A stretch of DNA of 64,000 nucleotides from Adiantum capillus-veneris (GCA_014529385.2 CM043952.1:65746370-65810369), one strand, 5' to 3'. Positions 47,375 through 60,289 are shown, numbered from the stretch's first letter. Numbers and translations are program-made. The notes: a model not told the origin generated them from the sequence alone.

Positions 47375-50225
47375 ATGAACCTCGTCAATATGGAGGGAAT
47401 GAGGCTAACATGGAGGGACGAAGGCGCAGCCGCTATTCACTTTCCATTAAACCTGCACATTTGGCTAATGGCGCACTCCTCAAATGGCACAAATGTTACC
47501 CAGAAACGAGCCAAATATCACCTTCACATTGATTTGGACAATGAGTACCAACCATTGATTAAGCGCAGTAAAACAAACACACATATACCTCCCGCTTCCA
47601 TAGACATGCTCAGAGCTCAGGGAGCTAAACACATAGATATCTGGACGAGAGGCTCTCTCTACCCTAAGAATCCAATGACTAATGCGTCTCCACCATTTGT
47701 CAATCCTACAAGCTTATTGACCTTTGCTGGTGATGGAGAAAAGGGCCTTCTGGGTTATTGTAAATCTCTTACAAGAGAAGCTGAAACTTACAAGAGAATT
47801 CTCCAAGCTCAACAATGTGAGATCGTTCGCCTTTCACATTTACATTCTACAGATCAGGTTACCATTTTGCAACATAAAACAGAGGTACAAGAACTGAAAG
47901 GAAAGGTGCGAAGTTGTCAAATGAAGGACACCATCTTGGGTGGTCGTATCCAAAAGAAGAAATTGCGCAATCTTGAAACATTGCAGGTTGCATCAGGAGG
48001 TCTCAAGAAAAGAATCCGAGCATTAAGGTGATGCTTCTTGGTTGGCTACATTGTCTTAGTTAAGTAATCTTTTTGTTTTTTCTTGTTATGCATTGTTTTC
48101 ATGTGCCGAAATAGTGTTAGTGAAGCAAATTTTCTGTTATTTACTTATGCGTTGTCTTCATGTAGAGATTCAATCTATCCTGACAAGGAAAACATTGACC
48201 CCAAAGCCAATATAGGAAAGAGATTGAAGCCACTTATAAGTAGAAGCCTGGCAGCAGATATAGTACATGACAAGAAGTTTAAGGTCCTACAACGAAATGT
48301 AGTGGACCGCTTTATTTCAGAGAACTCAGTGCCTGCAAAAGAGATACAAGGAACACTTGATTCACTTGGTGTAAGCAAAAGAGGATATTCGGCTATCCAA
48401 AAGTCTGTCTCATCCATCTTTGTTAGGAAGGGTATAAAATCCAAACTTCTACCATCAGCCTCAAGTGTTTGGAAAGAGAGGCTTCAGCTTAACGAGGCAC
48501 AGGGAGACTATCTTGGACAGCCCTTTCATATTAAAGCAACTTACAGTGGCCATGGAGCAAACATGGCATATGATGAGTTCAACAATATTTTTATGGACCT
48601 GCGGATATTACAGAAGAGAATGGTGGAGTTTTACAACATCACATTTGAAGAGTCACGAGGGGTATTACATTTTGTGTTAAAACTGGACGAGTGTGAGCTT
48701 GTTAAAGAGAAAAAGCTAGAGCGTGTTACTATTACTTTAATGAATAGAGCCCTCTCAAAGTGTCCCAGTGATGATCCTTTATATTTTAGTGTTCAATCAG
48801 AATCTAACATATGGAGGCTTGGTGCGTTTGAGGTAAGCGAGATTCTCAGGTAAGCTCAAATGTTCACATCTACTTAAGTCTCATTTATTTTGTGTTGCAG
48901 GTAAAGAAAGAAGATCATGAGATTCTATATTGGGTGTTCCATCGAACTAATATTCCGGAGGTGATTGATCGACAGACTAACCAGGGAGAGGTACTACGTC
49001 TAGATGGAAGGGGAGACTTTCAAGTTCAGTGGCATCTTGCAGGTGACCTCAAAACATTAAAGTGCATGTATAATTGTGGAATGGGTGCAATGGCAAAGTC
49101 GCCATGTTTGTTCTGCATGGAGCCTGCAAAGGTCATGGACCCAAAGTGGTGGAGAAAAGCTCCAACACGTCACATTGAGGATCCTGCTTTTCGACCGGTT
49201 TTGAAAATACCACTTGTGAATGTCCACATTTGTACAATGCATGCCCTTTGTAGAATTGTGGAGAAATTGGTCTACTTATACATCGGGTTTGCTTGGAAGA
49301 TTAAGAACTCCGCAGAACGACAAGTAGCCCTGCAGTGCTTAGAAATAGTAATGTCGGATATGGGGCTTCATGGTGGCAATGTGAAAATCCAGCGGGATGA
49401 AAAGAGATCAAATGCTGAGAAGGATGTCCCATGCAAACCATCCATCGGTGGGGTGAAGGCACGGAGGTTTTTATCTAAGCCCCAAGGTACAAGAGATCCG
49501 AAGCTAACAAAACATGGAAAAATATATAACACATCTTATGTTAGCAAGGTAGAGTATCAGAGCTGGAAAAAGCTACATATTGCAGTCAAAGACCACGAAC
49601 CAACTACTCGTAACGCGAAGGCTGAGGTTTGGCGATCAATAGACATCCTATTTTTGATGTGCGACAAAGATGACTAGTCACAAGGTGATATGAACAAGTT
49701 CAAGGAAAATCTCAACCTTCTGAAAAAATCATTCAAGACAGCATGGACAGACACCCAGATTACTCACTACATGGTATTATCATGTATTTCTTTCTCTCTT
49801 ATGTGCAAATATGTGACTGTAAAACATTCTAACTAATCTGTTTTCATATCCAACACATCATCTTCAATCATTTACCATATTTTATACAAAAGTATGGGAA
49901 CCCGGCAATATGGAATACCCAAGGGATGGAAAAGTCTCATTACATGGCGAGAAATGCTTATTTCAGGCACACACGACATGGTGGCTCTCGAATCAAGGCT
50001 AACAGTTTGAGAGAACTATTTGAATGGTTCTATCGTAGAATCATTCATCGAATGCAGGCAAAAGAAGTCTTGGCAAATTCAGCAACAGCACAAGCCATCA
50101 GACATTTACAACAACAAAAAGTTAAAAGATCAATGGCATACAACAACTCCGGAGCTCGTGAAAGTCAACGAAGGTGGAGAGAGACAATGGTGTATGTGAA
50201 TCACAAGTGGAGAAAGATACTCTGA
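47375..50225 (+). pseudogene. Four-exon gene of unknown family, transposase-like residue pattern
   Basis: Exons 47375-48027, 48166-48832, 48901-49773 and 49893-50225 join in consistent phases across three GT-AG introns (138, 68 and about 119 bp), giving 842 codons with the stop. Exon 1 encodes a coiled-coil-like stretch (REAETYKRILQAQQCEIVRL). Exon 2 has DSIYPDKENIDP at its start and later VLKLDECELV and ERVTITLMNRAL. Exon 3 has WHLAGDLKTLKCMYNCG, SPCLFCMEPAK (C-X2-C) and HICTMHALCRIVEKL. Exon 4 has IWNTQGMEKSHYMARNAYF and is basic. An Asp, a GD pair, a CxxC insertion and a late H-x3-RI-x-E recall the RNase H-fold DDE/D transposases, but that is pattern inference. An in-frame TAG at 49675-49677 (CDKDD|SQGDM) interrupts exon 3, probably from Trp. 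The end of intron 3 is itself open and in frame (HIIFNHLPYF), so the last junction may lie further left. Confidence 0.7.
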
Positions 50226-50453
50226 GTGGATGACATTGTACAAAATTTATGTAATACATGATCTTATACAATTGCTACTTGAAGTGTATCAAGATTTTGA
50301 AGGTTCAATTTTGTTTTTTGGCACGTCACCCTTGTAACGAATCATGAGATGTTTGCCATACTCTAAAAGTTCATCTGGGTTTTGTCTACCAAGAGCTAGT
50401 GCCATTGCTGTGTAGGTGTAGTAATACGCTGCCCGACCACCTGTATAGCTCGG
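50226..50453. other. Convergent intergenic spacer
   Basis: 228 bp between the stop codons of the two convergent genes. No terminator motif is clear beyond AT-rich sequence. Confidence 0.6.
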
Positions 50454-50743
50454 TCAGTAACCAAAACAATCTCTAGCAAACACTTTGTCCACAAGAATGA
50501 CTTTATCTGCACTTTTGGGCAGCACCGGTCCACCCAAGAAGCGTGATAGTGTCTTGAATGTGTAAGTTGCTATTGAACCCTCTTGTGACATGGAATTGTG
50601 AAAAACTACTATCGGCGACTCGCAAAGCTTTGAAAGGTACTGCGCTAGGGCTGCATCCCTTCCTCGATACTCTCGAGTCCGGCGCCGAAGGAAGTCATCC
50701 TTGTCAGCAATCCAAGACTGCACATACCATGTCAGAAGTGACA

Positions 50744-50820
<77 letters not shown>

Positions 50821-52127
50821 ACCATGAAGCTCTCATCCTGCAGAAAGAGGTTTTCTTGCCACAGGTCTACAGATGTAGTTGACCCCTGACCTGAATGGTT
50901 AAACCAATCCTCCACTTCTTTGTTACTTGTTGATGGTCTTAGGCTTTGTCTTATTGCTTGGAAGGTGGCTTCATCAGGTAGTGTCTCCTTGTATTTTTCA
51001 GCTTTCTCAAAGCATCTTCGAAGGCATTCCATTGGATTGCTGGATGTTTCCATTGCCTCATCATCACTACTATCCTCTGAAACAAATCCACTCCTCTCCT
51101 CTTGGACTCTGGAAATAATAGCCAGGGAGAAATCCTCCCTTAAATAAAAGACACTTTGCACATCATGTAAGAAGATATAGGTCCTGTCTCCAATCCTGAA
51201 GTCAGGCACAATAGGAAACATCATCTGAGCATTCTTCTCAGTGAAGTTATTGACATCCAATGGAAGTTTGATTTCTGTGGTTTTCACAGAGAGCATCTTA
51301 CTTCTTTGTACTTCAATTGCCTCAACCTCAAGGTCGACTGTGTCTTCAACCTCCTCGACTTCTTGTATATGAGTTGTCTCCTCGCATTCTTCATCTGGTG
51401 CTGCATCCTGCTCCTCTAACACCTCATCAGGATTCTGCATGAGGAATCCAAACAGGCTGTTCAGGTAAATCATGAAGCCAAAGGCTTCCTGAATGAGTTT
51501 GCATTCTTTTTGATGCAAAGGGCAAGCTGAATGTCGGCAAGAAGGTGGTAATTCCCTATACTTCTTCAGTCCCTATCCCTTTCCACCACAGTCATTTAAA
51601 TGCACAAGAGTCATAGTAGGCAGAACAACCCTCCCTACCTGCACCATCACTTCAAACTTATCTCTGTAGGACTGCAAGAAATTACTGTGCTGAGCTAACA
51701 GGTCTTCACTGTCAAACTTTGGATTAAACATAGAATGAACTAGATCAAACTTGTCCCCAGCACCACAAGATGCTGCAAAATCAAACAGCCTCTCATCAGT
51801 TGCAGCTTGGTCTTCCAGAGAAGACACATCCTCTTTGGCTTTACATTTAGTTGCACAGGGACTACTTTCTAGCACATCTGCATCATCTGAGAAGTCTATA
51901 TTCCTCTTTCTTGTATTTTTCTTCAAAATTACTGTACAGGCCACCACAGCCTTGTAGGGTGAGGGATCCTCTTGCCCTGGTGACCTCTCTGATTGATCTT
52001 CACCAATTGACTTTTCTTCAGATATGTCATGACAAAAGTCAACAGTTCTTTTGGCAGAAACATTAAGCAACTGAGGCTGCAAAGGCTGAAATCCTGGCAC
52101 AAGCTCTGGGTCTGGTTTCAGCCTCTT
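50454..52127 (-). pseudogene. Two-exon acidic protein gene of unknown family
   Basis: The frame runs from a probable splice acceptor (GTAGGCAG at 52128) through 52127-50823 and, after a GT-AG intron at 50718-50822, through 50717-50454, about 523 codons. Upstream exons were not found. It starts with RLKPDPELVPGFQPLQPQLL, then an acidic-basic region, then VLPTMTLVHLNDCGG. A Cys/His cluster follows (SCRHSACPLHQKEC), then a strongly acidic stretch (EECEETTHIQEVEEVED). A folded-looking part reads FPIVPDFRIGDRTYIFLHDV and FYLREDFSLAIISRV. The last exon has SWIADKDDFLRRRTREYRG and ends ARDCFGY. A TAG at 51573-51575 interrupts the frame within the Cys cluster (GGKG|GLKKY). The intron is mostly a (CT)n tract, 105 bp, a multiple of three without stops. 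I recognise no family. It faces the gene at 47375-50225. Confidence 0.65.
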
Positions 52128-52181
52128 CTGCCTACTGGACCTTAATCCTATTCATCAGGAAACATGACAAGTCTCACTCTC

Positions 52182-52273
<92 letters not shown>

Positions 52274-52331
52274 TATGTGTCTATTTGTACTAAAGGAGCG
52301 CAAGGACGAAAACAAACTTTTTACAACTCTC

Positions 52332-52458
52332 TACGCGCGCCTTAAGTGCAATTGAGGGAAAGGCGCGTAAGGATGTAAACTGCCTTTTGAGAGAGTCATA
52401 ACTATACTATAGGCGCGCGGAGAGAGCTGCAGCCAGTGTTTGGTTGGCTCTGCGCGCC
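52332..52458. repeat. Two GCGCGC-cored inverted repeats
   Basis: TACGCGCGCCTT at 52332-52343 faces AAGGCGCGTA at 52360-52369, with outer arms TTTACA and TGTAAA. GGCGCGCG at 52412-52419 faces TGCGCGCC at 52451-52458. Both can form strong hairpins. Confidence 0.85.
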
Positions 52459-52622
52459 GTTAGTAACGGGGACAGAGAGGGGAGGGAGAGAGAGAATGTG
52501 TATATCTCTGTGTGTGTGTCTGTGTGTATGTGTGTGTGTGTCTCTGTCTATGGAAGTATGTGTTGAGGTGTGTTTTGTGTGTGTATGTGTGTGTGTTGAA
52601 CAACAGTCTGGGTTTTTCTTTG

Positions 52623-52658
<36 letters not shown>

Positions 52659-52955
52659 TTGTAACCAACTGTTGGAAATACAGAGAGAAAGAGTGAGAGA
52701 TCACCTTTTGTTGGTGGGGTTTGCAGGAACTCCAAGGGAGGTGTCTCCTCCATTGCTTTTTGTGTGTCAAACTGACTCTGTCTCTCTCCCTCCCTCTCTC
52801 TCTCTCTGAGAGTAAGGAGTCCCTCTCTCTATCTCTCTCTCAATCTGTGTTTCTCCCTCTCTCTATCTCTCTCACAATCTGTTCTCTCTTTCTCTCTCTC
52901 TCTGTCTCTCTATCACTCTCTCTCTCTCTCTCTTTATCACTCTCTCTCTTTCTAT

Positions 52956-53031
<76 letters not shown>

Positions 53032-53213
53032 TGTTCTCTCTCTCAAAATCACACTTATAACAGATACACACGGCGGCGCCCCACGTGTCACTATAAATTA
53101 GAGTGAAATTGCATGTTGTCACACGTGCGGTCATTATTGAGACCGTATACTTTTGTACGTCATATATAGAGGTCAAGAGAGAGAAAAACCACACCTCGTG
53201 AAAGAGAGTGAGT

Positions 53214-53244
<31 letters not shown>

Positions 53245-53442
53245 TGCAAGAGCCGTCGTCTGCGTCTCCGAAAGCAAGCCGACCCATCGACATAACGAAG
53301 GTCTGCCTCTCCCTCTGCCTTTGCCTCTATCTCTCTATCTCTGTTTCTGTCACAGTACCAAGCTCAGTCTGAACAAACAACACACACAAACAGTCACAAG
53401 CACAACACACACACACACTCACAAACACACAGACACACATAT

Positions 53443-53479
<37 letters not shown>

Positions 53480-53512
53480 AAATATAGCACACACACACAC
53501 ACACACACATAG

Positions 53513-53700
<188 letters not shown>

Positions 53701-53722
53701 TTGAACAGTGTATGTCTGAGTG

Positions 53723-53807
<85 letters not shown>

Positions 53808-53889
53808 TCGTGAATGTATCGTATCCTATTGTGGTCCCTCTATTGGACACCTTTGCTGTATTCTATCTTCCCTAGGAAGCGTGAAAGAA

Positions 53890-56156
53890 CTATGAGCACT
53901 CATCGTGAAGTGTGCTACTACTCGACCTCTAGGAACTCAAACCTGTCTATGTCCCTCATAAAATCTCTGTGCCTCTAGTGACCGTCTAGAAGCTAGTCAT
54001 CCCTGTGGTGCACCCTCACGTGCTCTATGGCTTGCTATCCACACAAGTGGGCCATCACTAGAAAAACATCTATCATGAATCTCTCTGCGGGGAACATAAA
54101 CGTGTCTATCCTATGGTAAGCTCTATGACTTGAGCTATGCCTAGCATCCTGCGTGTGCCCAGCTAAAGTAGAACTACATTGGGATGTAGAGGCTAAACTA
54201 GGTTCTAATGGCTCTAATATATGTTTGTGTGGCCTCTACGGTGGCCTCGTCAATGTGGTCTATAGGAACCTGAAGTGACAATGTCTCACAAGTTGTATCT
54301 GCTTGCTCAAGGATCGGGGAATGTGGTCATGTCTTAGTAGTAATATATGACCGGGTGGCAACATCTATGTGGTGTGTTAGCTCTGTAGGTGAATCACTTG
54401 ATGGTGTGTCACTCTGTTGCGTAGCAATGTGATGAGCAGCATCTGTCGAGTCAATGGGGTTAGCCTCATAATGATGAGGCTCACTCTATGGTAGGCTAGG
54501 CTTTAGAGCTACATCTTGTGGTATAGTCCTAGGAATCTCTCGCAAAGGAACACAATCACTCATCGGTCTGGGAGGTGATCTATGACCTGACTAGGTGGGA
54601 GTTATCATAGGTAGTCTAGATCTATAGCATGTTGGGTCTAGCAGTGGTTGCGGCATATATTGCAATCCTCCGACGATCAACACATAGATTGCATGATCAA
54701 TGCCTCTATATACTCGCTCTCGAGGATCTCAATCGAGAAAAAGCATGGTGCTCACCCTCAGAGGTGCCTCGTGATGTGTGATAGACTCCCGCATGTACCT
54801 ATGTCCACAATCGTCAACATATGTCTATGTATGCTCAAGTCTATGCAACTTTACCAGCGTAGGATGAGTATGTGTATCTAGGGACTCGTCATCGGATAGA
54901 GGCTATATGTTCCGTAAGTCTATCTTAAGCATCGGCAAGAACATCGCGTCACACTCATCTCTGAAGGATCTTGGCAGTCCTAGCCTAGGTGTAACTTGCA
55001 CTAGCTGATGTATGGGAGTATCCTTAACTAAGCCCTTGAGTTTCTAAAAGAAACTCATCCGGCTCAGATAATGAAACATGCAAAATCCTCTCTGCTCACC
55101 ACACAAGACTAGCATGGGTCTAACTATGGTTAACAAAATATCTAGTCTGTGGAGCTCATTGCTCGTCGTAGGACTCATGTCGCTCATTGAAGCTATAATC
55201 TCGTGTGACACAATTCTATCATGGTCAAGTGATCGTGGAATGTCTTTAAAAGTCAGTGTGGTCGCAACAGCCTCTGTAAGAAAATGCAGGGTTGTGGATG
55301 CTCTCTCATGGATACACAATGTGGTGGTGATGTCCATGGTGGCTCCATGGGTCATGCATTGAGTGCTCTCATCTTAGTATCTCGTGGTAGCTCTGCTCTC
55401 GATATAATCAGTTGTGTGGCACTTGTCGTGTCAAGGGTGACTCTGGATGGTGTCTTGAGGATCGTGGTCTCAAGTTCATCTCAGTTTTCGTCCATAGATC
55501 TCACGATGATAACTGCTCAAGAGACGCGTCAATCTTGGGTCTCAACCTAGATCTGGAATCGTCTATGGTGTCATGTGGCACAATGGGTCTAGGTGGGAAT
55601 CCTGGAGGTGCTCTACCGGGTGATCTCACTGTGTGAGTAGACACTGGCTCTGGCTCTGTAGTGGCACTATGAATAGGTGATCTAGGGCTAGGGTTAAGTC
55701 TCTATGGAAGGCCCAGGATCATTGTGTATGTGCTCCAACCATCAAGACCGACATAGGTCCTACTACCCATGGATGTACCAAAATCAACCTAAGGCTCTAA
55801 GACATGCATCTGTGACTCTCTAGAATACATGTGACCATCCTCATCAGCATATAACATACTCTCATGCATCCATTGTAGTTGAACGATCACTGGATGGGAT
55901 TGTGTGTCACAATATCCTCAGGATATGCATCTATAATCTCATGTCTCGTCTCTATCCTCTGGACTCAGTATAGTACCTCTATGGAATCTATGAGATGATC
56001 GTGCAGCGTAGGGTGAGCACTGGCTCTAAGTGTATGAAAAGCACGAGTAGAATGATCATGAGGCGGAAGCCTCACATAATATAGAGCAATATCATGATAG
56101 CGACGTATAGGTCGATCACGATAGCATAAAAGTTCGTGTACTCTCCTGCCAACCAT
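53890..56156 (-). pseudogene. Long decayed reading frame, unknown family
   Basis: The minus strand reads as protein over about 2.2 kb, from the ATG at 56154-56156 (MVGRRVHELLCYRDRPIRRY) leftward. Protein-like blocks include RLPPHDHSTRAFHTLRASAH, IPRSLDHDRIVSHEIIASMS, LHRLDILLTIVRPMLVLCGE, RLGLPRSFRDECDAMFLPML and EPHHYEANPIDSTDAAHH. Stops and a few shifts interrupt it. By eye most in-frame stops are TAG (for example after SFF, RNI, EHT and TPT), with some TGA (after FLD and TKT). The composition is rich in His, Arg and Pro. I recognise no domain, and it may be gag-like, part of a DNA transposon or a host gene. The plus strand of the same region shows only short frames. Confidence 0.45.
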
Positions 56157-56159
56157 AAC

Positions 56160-57529
56160 ACATACTTAATCCGAGCTGCTAGGGGTCATGGTCACCAAAA
56201 CCTATCGATCTATGTCACATCTGGCAATCTAAGGCTAGCCAAGTGCTATCTGGGGTCATTGCGTGTGAACAAGCTCTAGAAATCGTCTCTCGACCCAAGT
56301 CGCGGTCAAAAATCAATCAACAACTCAAACCGGGCTCTAATTGTGTGCAAGTGTATGACCATTGGTTAAAATCAAGCTATGTCAAGATCTTGAGTGTGAA
56401 TGGGCTCTAACTAGTGTAATCTGGTCAATATCAAGACCACAAACGAGTTTCTATAGCAAATTGGGGTCAAAAGTGGCGTATCGTGGAATTTGCTGTTAAA
56501 ACGAGCCAAAATCAACATATGCGCGTGAACAATCCCTAAAGCTCGTGAACTATCCGAATGTAGACCAAAATCAAAATACGTGTACGAACAGGGTCTATGC
56601 GTACAATTTGGCTCAAATCTGGTCAACTCTGGCGTAATCAAGCAAAATCTGACAAAAATCGGACTCTCTGGACGTACCTACTCTAAACCTGCCTAATCGT
56701 GCATAAATGCGTGTGAACAAGACGTGTATGGTGCATAGGATGCGTGTGTGATACAAAGAGAAGAAACACAAAAAAGAAATAATTTTTTTGTTTTAAATAA
56801 AACAAATAAAATAATATACAAATATCTACAACAAACAAATATAAAATGAAAAGAAATGAATAAAATAAAAATTAAAATTAAAAAGCTCAAAAGAAGAAAC
56901 AAGAAAATCAAATGCAATTTTTATTATATTTTATAGGCTCTTTTATGTTTTTATGATTTTTTTGGAGATTTTATGATTTTTTAATGAATTTTTCTTGATG
57001 TTTTGATTTTTCTAAATTTTTTTATTTTATTTAAGTTTTTCTTTTTGTGGGTAAATTTTTTGTGAACTTTATGGTTTTTTTAATTCTCTTTTTTTTTAAT
57101 TTTTTGTCCCTTTTTGGATTTTTTCAAATTTAAAACTCTTTTCTTTTGTTTTTTTTTTTAATTTGTGTGAACTTTTATTGTTTTATTTTTCTTTGGTTTT
57201 TTTGGGCTAATATACAAATAAATGAAATGAAAGTGACATAAATGAAAATGAAATTGAAGTCAAATGAATTGAAATTTAAAGAGAATGAAAACGAAATGAA
57301 ACGTAATTAAAATGGAATTAAAATGAAAAATGACAACAAAATGAAATTGAAAAGAAATAAAATGAAATAAATACCATAAGAAAGGTCAATGATACAAAAA
57401 AAGAAAAAAGACAAAAAGGTGCAACTGGCAGTGACAAAGGAGAGAAAGAAGAACAAGGAAAGAGAGAGGTGCTCTTTTTTTTTTGGTCTTCTTGTAGCTT
57501 AATGAGTTTGTGTGTGTAGGGGGGCATCC
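56160..57529. other. Gene-free AT-rich region with strand-switching A/T content
   Basis: 56160-56740 carries a phrase like GTGTGAACAAGCTCTA about five times (near 56260, 56391, 56521, 56579 and 56709). The plus strand is A-rich at 56755-56935, T-rich at 56936-57205 and A-rich again (AAATG-type words) at 57220-57420. No gene is seen. Confidence 0.65.
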
Positions 57530-57539
57530 ACACACACAC

Positions 57540-57573
<34 letters not shown>
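57530..57573. repeat. Palindromic (AC)n(GT)n
   Basis: A short AC run passes through CATG into a longer GT run, forming a self-complementary alternating purine-pyrimidine tract. Confidence 0.95.
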
Positions 57574-57576
<3 letters not shown>

Positions 57577-59212
57577 CATGCACGCGCAAACGGTGTGTGT
57601 GGGGTATGAATGTGAGTGTGTGTGCATAAATAAATAAAAAAACAATGCAAAATAGTAAAAAATTTACCCAAGATTTAAAAATTACTCAAAAAATGCTAAA
57701 ATTAGCCAAAAAGTTAGGGGAAATGCGTAGAGTAGAAAAACACACTCCGGATCGACAATTCACATCAGGTTTTTTCATCTTCATCATTTTTGGATAAAAA
57801 TAGCAATTTTAATCAAAAATTGCTAAAAATTAGCCAAAAAATCACCACATTTTTTGGGAAAATTATGGAGCCTAATCTAGCTCAAAATGCAACACTTAGC
57901 AATGTTTTTGCACCCTTCAATCGATCAATCATCAAATTACAACTCAAAACCAAATCAATTTTGATCGTTTTTTGACCCAATTTGCCCCAAATTAGTCTAA
58001 TTAGTGGCCTAATTATATAAATTTTTGCACATTGATTAATTACACCATCAAATCAGCATTTCAATCAATTCAATTTCACCTTAATTCACTCATTCAAATC
58101 AATTCAAAAGTGTATAACTTTGCACAATTAACACACTTACAAGCTTGCACACACATAATTTTGCGGCAATTTTGACAGCATAACGACATGATTTTGTGAC
58201 TCAAAAATTGATCCGTAATCACCACAACATCATCAAGCATAAAAGTGCTCTCTACTCATTCAATTGGCACAAAATTTGCCACAAATTTGCACCTAAAATG
58301 TGCACACTTTTGCCTACACATAGGCAAACACAAACCACTCCTAATTTTAGCACATCGAGTGCGCTTAAACCACTTGAATTCCTACAAAAATCAGCAATTG
58401 CAATCAAAATTAGTGCACTCACATTGCACTAAAGCATCGCATCGATTCCAACTCCAAATGACGCCTACACACATGTGTGTGTACTCGCATCCGCTTCACT
58501 GCACCTTCACCTACATTCAACCAACACAAACTCTCATGTGTAGCATCGATTTCATTAATAATAAAACACATAAGAATGATGGGCATGCATCCAATTAGTG
58601 ATTTAGCAATGTGTAGCACAACAAGCTCATATAATCAGTGAGTAATTAGAGGGAATAATTAGCAAAAAAATCCCCTAATTACACACTAGAATCGCGCAAT
58701 TTTGCATGAAATTTTTATAATTTTTTTGCAAAAGAGTGATTGTCTTACCTCTAATTAAACTCATAAACACATGTATGCACTCAATGGTTAGTAAATTAGT
58801 GTGGAATTAGTGTGTACAAAGAGGAAAAAAACACAAAATTAGTCTACAAGCTACACAAAACAAACCGTATTGCCTTTCCTTCAACAAACATCAAATCTTA
58901 ATGAAAATTAAACCGTAGCATAGCGCATAACCCACCAACATAATGTCAATCCGGTGGATCGAAACCCGGCTAGTGCATGGAGGAGTGGATGCACCAAATA
59001 TGATGAATTGAGGATTCTAATGAGAGAGTAGGATTTAGTAATTAGAGAAGAGGGAATGCAAAAAAATATGGTGAATCTCTTTGCACACACACCTCGATCC
59101 ATCAATCGACTCTCACAAGCTCAAGGACATGATACTAATCTCACACTAATGACTAACATTCACACACAAGCATATGGAAGCCAAGATTAGAGAAATGCAA
59201 TGCCATTACCTC

Positions 59213-59270
<58 letters not shown>

Positions 59271-59660
59271 AATCGAGCAAACACATGAAGAAAGTGCACA
59301 ACACATGAGGAAATTATCAAGAGGAGAGAATGATTAGATGCAATTAGAGGTTAATAATCACAAATCTAAGCATCACAATAGATAGAGAAATGGGAAAGAA
59401 GCATAGAGAGACAAATAGCTTTGCATTATCAACTCAATGCTAGCTACAATGTGAGAGGGGATCTCCATCTCCATAGCCACCTCTCTTCTCTACTCTCCAC
59501 CCTAGCTCTCAAAAGAATGAGCTTCACATTGTAGCATTTGACATTTATACCTAGGGTTTTTTAAGAAGCGGCCACGCCCAAATGTGCATAAAAGGTGTAG
59601 GCTCACAAATACAAGATGGAACTCTCATAGAGCCCGTAGATACAAGAAAGGTATGTATAC
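57574..59660. other. Gene-free AT-rich region
   Basis: Words such as AAAATTAGCCAAAAA and CAAAATTTGC recur loosely. An (AC)n tract spans 59213-59268. I see no coding sequence, and the 117-codon frame at 58245-58598 has no motif. Confidence 0.65.
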
Positions 59661-59666
59661 ACATGT

Positions 59667-60082
59667 GTGGATACATCAATGGAAGCACAATGCATGACCT
59701 TGATGCTCACCCATCAACAAGATGATTTGAATGCTACTTTCAAGATGAAAGTTTTGGGACTGATGCATCATTACTTGGGCATACAGTTTAAGCAATGTGA
59801 TGGTGATATTGCTTTGTGTCAAACAAGTTACATACAAACAATGCTATGTAAGTTTAGACTTGAGGATTACAAACTTATTTCCACTCCCATGGAAACATGT
59901 TTAAAATTGAGTCTTCATGATGCTGATGATCCTGTCGATGTCACTCTTTATCAAATTGTTGTTGGATGTCTTATTTATGTATATAATACGAGGCTAGATA
60001 TTCAGTTTGAAGTCTCACAGGTCAACAGATTTATGTATAGCCCAGGATCTAAGCATTGGCAGGCTAGAATGGAAAATGGAGA
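59667..60082 (+). pseudogene. Ty1/copia RT-connection fragment
   Basis: The frame encodes FKMKVLGLMHHYLGIQF, YIQTMLCKFRLEDYKLISTP, DVTLYQIVVGCLIYVYNTRL and VNRFMYSPGSKHW, the C-terminal part of copia RT and its connection to RNase H. The catalytic FVDD lies upstream of the fragment and is missing. It ends abruptly against gypsy sequence. Confidence 0.9.
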
Positions 60083-60285
60083 GTATGCACTGACTACAGA
60101 CCATTGAACAAGGCAACCAAGCGAGATCACTTCCAATTTTCCATTTGAGGATGAGATACTAAATGAGGTAGCTAGCCATGAGAAGTACATATGTGATGGC
60201 TACTAAGGCTATTTTCAAATAAGGATTGCATGGAGGATCAATTGAAAACAACCTTTATCACTCTTGGGGTTGCTTTGCTTTTGTT
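60083..60285 (+). pseudogene. Ty3/gypsy RT fragment between copia and LINE
   Basis: It reads CTDYRPLNKATKRDHFQF, then EDEILNEVASHEKY, CDGY, GYFQI and MEDQLKTTFIT, with small shifts between. These are the fingers and start of the palm of a gypsy RT. The last part shares an open frame with the LINE endonuclease that follows. Confidence 0.85.
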
Positions 60286-60289
60286 GGAA

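Noticed and set aside
48850-48900. Second possible donor (CTCAG|GTAAGC) for intron 2 of the four-exon gene
   Set aside because: Only the donor at 48833 keeps phase 0 into exon 3 while removing the same acceptor side. The later donor shifts the frame.
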